Shown here piece by piece: positions 34,754 to 46,700 of a stretch of 64,000 nucleotides of DNA. Origin of the DNA: Gigantopelta aegis (taxonomy: Eukaryota > Mollusca > Gastropoda > Neomphalida > Peltospiridae); contig NC_054704.1 in assembly GCF_016097555.1 (NCBI RefSeq), positions 48,057,827 to 48,121,826 on the forward strand. Reading direction: 5' to 3'. The translations under genes were made by a program, and so were the position numbers. The notes below the pieces were generated by a model. It did not search any database. It saw nothing but the letters and a program-made list of their open reading frames with translations, and was not told the origin of the DNA. How positions within the stretch are numbered: position 1 is the first letter of the stretch; every line of letters begins with the position of its first letter.

Positions 34754-37700
34754 ATGGCTTCCATGGAGGTACTTCCGCTTTCATTTGTGCACGATTTTGT
34801 TCAATTTAACAAATGTTTCTTAGGTTTTCATTAACACAGAGTTTTCACAATCCACAGTAGCCTAAACTAGTTTTGTATCTTTACTGGTGTCTATTTATAT
34901 GACAGCATCTGGTTGATTTAATTCAGTACCCCGTCACAGCTGTTGTAGGCGCCTACATGGGTGTTCCCATGAAACGGTTCCTATGGAGCATGGTCGGAGA
35001 TTCTATTCTGATGACGTGATGGTCACGAGTTCTCTTTAACATTCTCACTGTCAAAACTATATCAACACTGTACATATCTACATCTCACCTTACCTTTATT
35101 TACTTATAGCGTGTACTGTGTTTACTTGGTCAGTGCTTAAACAGAGGAAGTTATAATTTATCCTGCCTCCTGGCATCATGTTTTCAATACGATAACTTAG
35201 CCAAACAAAAATAAAAATAATAAAAACCAATACTTTGTATATAATTTAATACTTAGCTTTCACAAGTCCAGGGGTTCAAAAAAAAATTAAAAAAATTACT
35301 TGCAACAGGGCAAGTGCCAGTCAGATATTCACTTGCCCCATATATTTTTCCACTTGCCCATACTTCTTATGGTAACCAATTGTGTTACTCCTATTTAATT
35401 TAATACAGTGCTTAATAGTGTAATAATCTTGAAAGTAATTGGTTTAATTGCACCGGCGTCGTGGCAGGCCATCGGTCTGCAGGCTGGTAGGTACTGGGTT
35501 CGGATCCCAGTCGAGGTATGGGATTTTTAATCCAGATACCGACTCCAAACCCTGAGTGAGTGTTCCGCAAGGCTCAATAGGTAGGTGTAAACCACTTGCA
35601 CCGACCAGTGATCCATAACTGGTTCAACAAAGGCCATGGTTTGTGCTATCCTGCCTGTGGGAAGCGCAAATAAAAGATCCCTTGCTGCTAATCGGAAGAG
35701 TAGCCCATGTAGTGGCGACAGCGGGTTTCCTCTTAGAATCTTTGTGGTCCTTAACCATATCTCTGATGCCATATAACCGTAAATAAAATGTGTTGAGTGC
35801 GTCGTTAAATAAAACATTTCTTTCTTTCTTTCTTTGGTTTAATTGCACAAATAAAGAATTTTGCCAATAGGTTACAACACTTACCTAGGAAGTACTAAAT
35901 GTATATGTCTGTCCAGTAGTATCCACTGTCTTCTCTACTTGTTGATTTAAACTTTATGTTTTAAATAGTGTCCATTTGTTGATTTAAACTTTGTTATTTG
36001 TTTGGTAGTGTCCACTTGTTCATCTAAATATAATTATTTGTCGATGTATGCCTTAGTGACCACTTGTATGACTGTGAATGTTGTGAGATCCCTTTCCACT
36101 CGTGAGCTATTCTTTTATGGCTGGCATTGGTTCAAAAATGTTTAGGGATTTTGGCCCATGTGTCATTATTGTGTGTATATTATTTAAAAAAAATTTCCCC
36201 TGAACACTTCTCTGGGGTGTTTTTACCCTGTTAATAGCCGAGAAAAGTCTCTTGCAAACAGTCGTGGCTGGGCTCAAAGTAAACATGAGCTCTGTTACTT
36301 TGCAAATGTTTTTAAATAGTGCAGGCTAGGTAAACAACAGCCATCGATTGCAGCCTTGTATTTTTAACTTATTGAGCATAATGTATTTGTTATAAACTTA
36401 ATAAAGCAGAACAAATGAATATATTCATGTATGCTTAGAGGACCATCACGATTAAGGCTTAGGGCTAATGAAATCTAACTTCACCTTACCCGGTCATCTT
36501 ACACGAACGTAGATTTACATTTGCAAAGTACTGAAACACATTAAGTGTTTTTTGCTACACGGTTTATTATATCTAAACTAAAATAATATTCATAATATTT
36601 ATGCTCTGTTCAAGTGAACTTGGAAATTATAAATTTGTTTTACACCCCCGTTCATTTGCAAAGAGCAGATTCCGGAACCACATTAACGTCTAGTTTAATT
36701 TGAATATGACATTTTTAAACTGTATCCCACCTCATTCACCATGTTTGCAAGGATTAAACATTATGATTGCACACACAAGGCATGTATACTTTATTTTTAT
36801 ATGAGCTGTAAAGCGTATTGGATGTTATTTCTAAGTTTGAAGATCATCGAACCAATTACTTATGAATTCAGTCGAACGTTCAGTGGCGGAAATTACCGAT
36901 CTTAGTCGATAGTAAAAGGGGAATAACTCTAAAATTGTTATCAAACTTTTCAACACATTGTTTTCAGTTTTGGTGTGTCAACACATTGGCAAGAGTTCTG
37001 ATCGTTCCAGCATTTAGGGTTAGGGTTAGTTATCCTTAGTTATGTAAATGCTCGCATGATCGGAACTCTTTCCAAAGGTTTTACCGAGATTTGTAACAAA
37101 ATTTTAAAAAGGTTTTAGGTGTTACATTAGTCATTTGTCATCGGGCATATGCAGTTAACATAATTACTTGCCCGGCATGAAAATTCCACTTGGCACGGGC
37201 GTCGGGCGATGGGATTTTTGAACCCCTGAAGTTGCGTTATTTTATTGTGAAAAAATAATCATAATCTCCCATGAATGCCAAGTTTTCCTCCCGAAAACAA
37301 GCCGCTAAGTTGTACAGGTGTTTCTGGTATATTTTGACAAATAGTCTCATTGGCTGTCTATTTTTATCCTTGTTATGGCATTTGTTTGGGTCTATATTCC
37401 ATGCAATAATGTATATGATATTCTACTTTTAAAAATAAAAGCATAAAATGGTTGTAACTTGTAAAAATATTGAATAATTTTGAGAACAATAAACAGTTTT
37501 AACTAATAACATATCAATGTTATGTTCTTGACATAGAATAACATCTAATCCTCTTGTACTTTGTATCAAGGGAACCAAAATTCAGATTGCCACCTTAAGT
37601 ACTCTGACAGAGGTACAAAATGATATATTTTCTTAAAAATCCATCTCCATCAAACCATCTTGATTTCTACTAAATGTAAATGTACACATAAACACGCCCC

Positions 37701-40700
37701 CACCAGAAATTACTGAAAAGAACTTTGCTCCATGAGTGACATAAGAGGGAACCCAACTAGTCATCCATACTTTTTATTATTCATTATAAGGATCACGTGG
37801 TATATCATCTAATTTTGACAGGTCTAATGTCAGCGTAGCAGACAATATCTGTTTTGATATTTCTGATAACTGAAGTTCACTGTGTGAGACATTTCATTAG
37901 TACCAAAATATTGCATTAGCAAACACTGATAACAAGCACAATATTTATGCTATTATAATTAATACATAAAGTTGGTAACTTGACTTGCAGCATTTTCAAT
38001 AATGAGAGAAAAAAGACACTTCGTTGTGTCTGTTCAGGCTGATGATAATGTAATATCTCACATATTCTTGCAGTACATGCCGTTATAAGCAAAGTATTGA
38101 AAATATATGTCGATCGAAATTGTTCAATAATAATACAAATGTCTCTACAGAGGCATGCTCATTCATTATTTATTCTTCTTTTACTACATATTAAATACAT
38201 ATTAAAATTGGAAAGTCATTCTTCACTGACATATAGACATATTTGGGGCATTTCATGGTATTTTTTTGTGACAGATGTGACATTTTAACACCATAAAACT
38301 ATGTTTCCATGGAAACTTGTGTCTACTTTTCTTTACTTTTTGTATTAATAGAAACCATATAAGTGATATTTACTTCACCCCCCCAAAAATGTTTGTTGTA
38401 CTTGTATTTTTAGATAAAGTTATATATTAATGAGTGTGACGGACGTGACACCATTTGGACACAAGAAATGTTTGTGCAAATTCAACTTATAGACCCTGCT
38501 CTCCTATATCTTCTATTTTATATTCCAAGAATTATTTTGTGAGATCATTAGGTTGTTTTACAATGACATGCAGAGAAAATAAATAGACAATTGATATAAT
38601 TTAATAATCAATAATTAATCAATCTTGATGGATCTTGTCACGATTCAAAGTTAAATGTACCTCATAAAATGATAGAAATCCTAATAATGATGACATCTGA
38701 TTAAACTTTATATTGTAAAATCAAATCTTAACTATATATTTTACTAGTAGAATATCTCATGCAGTGTAAAGGCAAGGTCTGGCTGATATTTATTACTGTA
38801 TTCACCCCTAATTTCCTGAAAAAGTAAAATTAAAATGAGCAGAAATAAAATCTTTCCATCAGTCATATCAGTGTTCTCGCTGGGTGAAAATTAAATGAGG
38901 GCGGCCGCTCGGCACCACACCCTTCAAAAAAAACCCCACCAATAAACGAAAAGCAAAAAAAAAAAAAAGTGGGGGGGGGGGGGGTAGTTTGGTTATTATA
39001 TTGTTGTGTGTTGGTAGACTTTGAGGAAAGACATACTCCTTATTTTGCCTACGAAAAAGTGCAAAGGGGTTTATAAAAAGACTCGTCTTTTAATTGAACC
39101 GAAGATGATATCGGTCTGACATTCACGGGCAGTTCCGGTTTTGCTGGACCAATCAAAGTTTTATTATTATTATTTTTAATAAAAATTTCAAGATATACGA
39201 AAAACAATAAAGATGTTTGTAAAGTGATCTCCTAATGTCAGATACATTTTTGCTATTTCCATCTTCATCGAATGAATCGATCGCTGTGATAAAATATTAT
39301 CGCCAGTTTCGTTTTTGTAAAGTATATATTATTTGGCACTCAAGATAAATGATTTTAATGATAAACACTACCACTTCCATTGTTTTTATAAGCGTTCATA
39401 TCCCCTCAAAATGAAAAGTTTACAATATTTTATAAAGAACTGCTGAATAAACAGAATAACAGAAAGTAAAAATCGTCAGTTTTAACCAATTATGTCTGCA
39501 ACTGAGGACAAAATATCAAACGATAGTCAGTGGAAACAAAAGACAGAATGACCGTTCTGATCACGTGACAAATTTGGCGCCAAATAAGAAGGTTTTTTCA
39601 ATCGGAGATTGCCGAATCCGTAAAAAATAAAATGTTTTCATTGCTTACATAAAATATAACTTATATTGTGTCTATCATTGTATCAAACATACAAATGGAT
39701 ACAGATATTGGACAAAATAGAGGCTGTTAAAAATACTGTTAAATTACGTTACGGTAACTGTCGTAAATGTTTCGTCAATTGCTTTTTCGTACACAACGCG
39801 GCTTGTTTCCTTTGATGTCCAGTATGCAGACTGATCGTTGTTTTTTTGTGTGGGAAAAAAGTGCATTTGGAAATAGCGGAGATAGGTGCTGGAAAATAAA
39901 GAGGGGTGCTCAAAAATAAAGGAGGGCGGGGAACGTGAAAGGAGGGCGGCAAAATGGAATAGCGTGACGGGGCGCCCCGCTTAAATGGAGCAACGAGAAC
40001 ACTGCATATCATGCACATTGAAATGAAACATTCTAAAGTTAGGAAATCACCCACTTTTACAATGAATAATGGGACTGAAAACAACATATGTTTAATCAAT
40101 CAATCAAAAATGTAACAGATGTGACATTTCAAATTAGTTATAAAAACTGATTACATAATTCACGATCAAAACTTTTATGCACAAGTTACAAGGGTATGAA
40201 GGTTTCTATGTCTATGGTAAAGATTTTCATCATTTTGGAATTTTAATAAAGATATTGAAAAAAATTAAATGTCACGTTCGTCAATTTTTATTATTATAAT
40301 TTTTTTGGCAAAAACTTCCTTACAAAATCTCCCTGGTGTAGTGTACATGTCAAAGTTTTACATATTCAAGACAATTATGACAATTATGATGTTATACTTT
40401 CGTATGAATCATATGATGTAAAGTTTCCATGTAAATTTAATGCCATGAAATACCCCATTTACTGAAGTGACAACAACAGCAACATAATAATGTCACTACT
40501 AGGTTCAGGCTATCAAATTTCCCTCTCTTAGACTATCACACTGACAGTCCCCCACCCCCACCCCCTTCAGATATACTCCATGGGCCCTGACTATAAGTTT
40601 TTGAAACAACATAAACAATCAATATTAGATTTTATTTTGCAAATTGAAGTGCAACCACTTCAACACACCATTAATTAGCTGACTGTAACAGTGGGTTTTA

Positions 40701-43700
40701 TCAAAACCCTTGACTGCAACTTCCGGCTGAAAAAAAATCAGGTTTCATAGAAATTAGAATGTAGAGTTTTGAATTTGTTATGTTATATCATACATGTTAA
40801 AAAAGGTAAAGTTTGTTTTGTTTAACAACACCACTAGAGCACTTTGATTAAATAATCAGCTATTAGATGTTAAACATTTGGTAATTCTGATATGTAGGAC
40901 TTCATCAGAGAAAACCTGCTACATTTTATTTCATTAGCAGCAAGGGATCTTTTATATACACTTTGCCACAGACAGAAAAGCACATGCCACAGCCTTTGTC
41001 CAGTTGTAGTGCACTGGCTGGAAGGAGAAAAAAACTATCAGTTGAATAGATCCACCGATGTGGTTCGATCATGCAACGGAAGCACCTCAGGCGAGCACTC
41101 AACCGACTGTGCTAAATCCTTCCCCATGTTAACTACATGTACATATATAGATGTTCGTTGATCTTGCTATAAATTAGGTAAGATTTAAAATCATGCAGTT
41201 TCCACTACAGATTCAGAATGAAATAAATAATATACATTCTACATATAGGACAGGATTTAGCTCAGTCAGCATCTAAAGTGCTCACCTGAGGTGCATAGGT
41301 TGTAGGATCAAATCCTCTTGGTGGACCCATTCTCCGATTGTTTTTTTCTAGGGGTTTAATTATACATCAATGTATCATGATAATGCTGACAATATGATAT
41401 ACCTGATACCCTTGATTGTGATCGGTTCATATTTTGACCAATTATTAATTCCTGTTTTAATTTCGTATCGATTTACCAACACCAATTCATACTGAAATGT
41501 ACTTCAAAGGAAAACTGAAGTGGACGGATATGTACCTGCTTATGTCAATATGTCTATGATGTGGTGTTTCCACATTAAAACTGTTTCTAATCAGTACTTC
41601 TATGATGTATATTTCTTATTTTTGTGTCATTTCACCCAAGCTTCAACTTCTTGTTGCACTGGGAAAACACAGTGAATCATGTATCGTGATGCATATTGTA
41701 TCACGGGTTATGTATCATGATACATATCATATCATGAGGTAGGTGTATTGTGACACCCCTAGGTTTTTCCCCCAACAGAACCAGTGTCCCATGATTGGTA
41801 TATCAAAGGCTATGGTATGTGCTGTCCAGGCACATACCACAGCCTTTGATATACCAAAAAACAGTCCTGTCTGTGGGAAATTACATATAAAAGATGCCTT
41901 ACTGCTAAAGAGAAAACGTAACAGGTTTTCTACGAGACTTTATTTCACAATTATCCAGTGTTTGACATCCAGTAGCCAATGATTAAGAAATTAATGTTCT
42001 CCAGTGGTGTTGGTAAACAAAACAAACTTTGACTTTATAGGGCCTAATGTTACTTTTGATTTACGTATTTTAATTAATGTTATTATTAGATGCATTTGAT
42101 CCCATACTGGAATCTTAACCATTTACATTGTCAATCCTTATCGTTTGACGTGAGCTGACGAAAAACAATTTCTGCATGTGTGGAAAAACTGCTCACCTCA
42201 TCACATGCTGATTTTGCTAATTTATTTTACTCAAACTTACTTTGACTTTGACACTGAGAACAATTACCAGCCTTTGTGGCGCAGTGGTTAAACCATCAGA
42301 CTACAGGCTAGTAGGTACAGGGTTCACAGCCCGGTACCGGCTCCAACCCAGAGCAGGTTCTTAAGGGCTCAGTGGGTCGATGTAAGGTCACTACACCCTC
42401 TTCTCTCTCACTAACCATTAACCAACTAACAACTAACCCACTGTCCCAGACAGACAGCCCAGATAGCTGAGGTGTGTGCCAAGGACAGCGTGCTTGAACC
42501 GTAATTGGATATAAGCATGAAAATAAGTTGGGGAAAAAACCCACCATCATCTGATGACATTGCTGAATGCTGCTCTCCCACTTGTTGTTCACAATTTGAA
42601 TTACTCGGGGTAATCAGATTACAGTTTGATCTCGGTCATCGTTCTCGTGGTCTAACCGAGTAACATGTCACCTGAAAGCCTATTTGAGGGACTTTGTATT
42701 AAGGGAATACCTATAAGTTGAAATGAAAATAGAACAATTGCTCTCCTACACAGTTTGAGGACAGCAGTTTATTGCTGATCAACAGTTTTCAAACTGTAAT
42801 CACTGGTTCACTATAACCACTTTCATGTTTTGTATTTCGCAGAAGAGGCTTCAGAAGGAGCTTCAGGCGTTACTGAAAGATCCACCGGTTGGTGTTAGAG
42901 TTGACTCCGACAGACTTTCAAGTAACTTTTCTGAGTAAGTTCATCTTTTGTTTGCAGCGTTGGTCACACACAGTACTCAATATGGCTGGGAATCTGGGGC
43001 CTAATTCACTAAAGTCTCACAACTTTGCAATCTTGCAGTGCAATGCTAAAAGACTTGCAAAGAGGATGCTTTGTTGTCTAGCAGAGCCTAAGAGACCTTT
43101 TTGAATTAGGCCCCTGGTGAAATTTTAAGATAAAAAATTACTTTACAACAACCAGTAAATGATCAGTTGTCGTAATTGATAATACATTTTTAGTTTATGT
43201 TTCATTTCCTTATTCATACACTGCAGCCAGCAAGATACTAGTGGCAGTCTGATTAATTTGAATAATCGAAGATTGGTTGATAAAAGGCAAATTCCATTTA
43301 ATCGATCACAATTTAAAATTTATCACTGAATCACCATTTGTTTCTGCTAATGTGTTGTCAGTAAAACTAAATTTGCAACAGTCATTAAACCACTGATACA
43401 CATTTGGTATATACATATCTGAAAACATGGTACTGTACCTAGGGTCATAACAAGTTATTACTAGCTGGAAAAGAGAGTTTGGTAAGGATTGGGTTCTTGT
43501 CTTCTACAATTATTTGTTATTGATCCTGATTGGATGTTGTTTCAAAATTACCTTTCCTGTCCTAAATGCTGACCCTGTATGTATCTCTGTTTATTGTCTT
43601 TGAAAGTATATACAGGCTGTTTGAGAAATCTAGACAGCTGTATCAACCAAACCAATGAGCTGTATTATATAACTGTAAGCATGAACAGCAGATGGTGGTT

Positions 43701-46700
43701 GCAGTAGCAGCAACCAGAAATCACTGCCTGTCACCTACTAATGAACAGCCAGCACTATCAGCTGTTTTGGTTGGTGCTGGTGTGTTCGTAAACTTTCATT
43801 CCTTTCTTACTAAATGCAGTGTGTGTGTGTCTGTGTGTTTGTGTGTGTGTTTGTGTGTGGATATGCAGGCATTGAAATAAGTCGAGAAAGTCAAGAACGG
43901 TACCGGTACTTTGTTCTCTACAAAATCTTAATTAAATAAAAACTAACCCCCCAAGCTTTTGATCAGTTGTGATTTTTATCAAATATTATATGCATACAAG
44001 TATCAGTACAATGAGAGCTGTGAAATGAATGAGTGGGAATCGTAAATTTGATAAACATGTCATAATCCATATACATTGTGGTAAGCTTTACAGACATCAT
44101 GCTTATTTTGATGCCTGTGTGAATTTTCATATACTTACCTTTTATGATACCCAATAGCCGATATGTATTGTTGTGCCAGTAGCCGATATGTATTGTTGTG
44201 CCAGTAGCCGATATGTATTGTTGTGCCAGTAGCCGATATGTATTGTTGTGCCAATAGCCGATATGTATTGTTGTGCTGGGGTGTCAATAAACATTCGGGG
44301 CGGGACGTAGCCCAGTAGTACAGCATTCGCTCGATGCGCGGTCGGTGTAGGATCGATCCCTGTTGGTGGGCCCATTAGGCTATTTCTCGTTCCATCCAGT
44401 GCACCACGACTGGTATATCAAAGGCTAATCGGAAAGTGTAGCCCATGAAGTGGTGACAGCGGGTTTCCTCTCTCAATATCTGTGTGGTCCTTAACCATAT
44501 GTGTGATGCCATATGACTGTAAATAAAATGTGTTGAGTGCATCGTTAAATAAAACATGTCTTTCTTTCAATAAACATTCATTTATTCCTGTGTGCATGCA
44601 TGTGTGTGTATGTTTGTTTGTTTGTATGTTTTGGGGTTTCTTGTATTTTGTCATATCATTTGATACTCTCTGAAATGGGTACCTTTTCTACTCATAACCT
44701 TATACATGTATTTCACAGAGCACACTAATCAGTATCAGTTGTTTATAAACGTATCAGTTTATATTTTGTAACATGTTAATCCATGTGAACTGGGTCAGAA
44801 GCAATTTATTCTTTAATGGGAAACCTAAATTAATAACAATTAATTGTAGAAGACAAGAAACCCATCCCTACCCTACCTTTTTCCAGCTGGTACTAAGCAT
44901 TATAACTGTGTACTGCTACGTATGATTGGGTATTGTGACAAGATCAAGAGGTCTTGTATTGATGTTTCAACCCAGCTGTTTGCACTGGGTAGTTAAAGTT
45001 ACAGAATGTATTTCAGGCTGATATATTGTAAATTCTTCTTGGGATGATGGAAATATCTTTTGATATGTGACTAGCTTGAATTACCTCCCTTAAACATACC
45101 CACTTTTTGCTATCTATCTTGTTGTTTTTTCTAATCACAGGGTTGTAATTATTTTTCTTCTTATTGGATTTCAGCTTCGCTATTTTTGAATAAAATAATT
45201 TTCACAAATTTGGTCTGAAATGCTGTAAAAATATTTAGAGTCTATAGAGCACCTTTTATTGTTAAATGAATATCACATACATTTTACGAGCAATTTGAGG
45301 TTTTTTTTTAAAGTGATCTAAGAAAACTTACTAGGTACCTTTTTCTTGTATTGAATATTATTAATTTACAGTGATAATACATTTACGTACTTTTTGTTGG
45401 TGTACGTTAATTGGAAAATATTTACTACATCTACATGATAATTGTAGATGTTCCTCTTTTGTTTGTACTTCTAGTAATACATGTATCCATGTCACACATA
45501 ATATATATCCACAAAATGTTGCTTATTACTTTTTATGTTACTCTATTATGGTTTAAAAAGCAAACAAAACCCCCAAAACAAAAACAAAACAAAGATGCAT
45601 ACATGTTGATGGTTGCAGTTTAAATTGAATGTTTTCATTTCTGATATAATCGGCTTGTATTGGATGATAGTGCAGTTTAAATTGAATGTTTTTGTTTCTG
45701 ATATAATCAGATTGTATTGAATGATAGTGCAGTTTAAATGGAAGCTTTTCGTATCTGGTATAATCAGATTGTATTGGATGATAGTGCTGTTTAAATTGAA
45801 AGTTTTTGTATCTGATATAATCAGATTGTATTGGATGATAGTGCAGTTTAAATTGCATGTTTTTGTTTCTGATATAATCAGATTGTATTGGATGATAGTG
45901 CAGTTTAAATTGAATGTTTTTGTTTCTGGTATAAGCAGATTGTATTGGATGATAGTGCAGTTTAAATTAAATGTTTTTGTATCTGATATAATCAGATTGT
46001 ATTGGATGATAATGCAGTTTAAATTGAATGTTTTCGTATCTAATATAATTAAATTGTATTGAATGATAGTGCAATTTAAATTGAATGTTTTTGTATTTGA
46101 TATATACTACTCAAAAGAATTTAAGGGTCAGACGATATTTTCGACATTATTTTCTGAATGTCAATTATATTAGCTAGACCATAATGTCACACATGGTATT
46201 GTTCCATTTTGACGAAAGTGGGTCTAAGCAACCCATAAATGAATTAAAATCCACTGTCATTGACACTGTCGACTAGTTTTAATGGCGAAAACATGCTTAC
46301 ATTTGCACGTAAATTAGGGCAAAAGGTCTGCTAAGTACCCATAACTTGCTTTTTCACAAAGCGCTTAATTTGCACGCTTTGCATGTGTATTCCATGTTCC
46401 CAATGCTGAATTTCCGTATAATTGGAGCTTGCGTTTGTGTGCGGTGCACACTCCAAATTCGACAATGGTACGACGTCAACTGACTATCGAAGGTCGAGGA
46501 AGGGCTATTGCTTGGCTTCAGGATGGCAATACGCAAAGAAATGTTGCTCTGAGACTTGGTGGCAGTCAGAGTGTCGTTGGTCGACTGTGGCAACGGTACC
46601 AAGCAACGAATTCTGTTCGAAATCGTCCACGTTCGGGAAGACCCCGAAGCACTACAAATAGAGAGGACCGCTACATCACCAATATGGCTGTACGTCAACG

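Noticed and set aside
45553..46062. Repeating ~100-residue ORFs on both strands
   Set aside because: Read-through of the 57-bp minisatellite.
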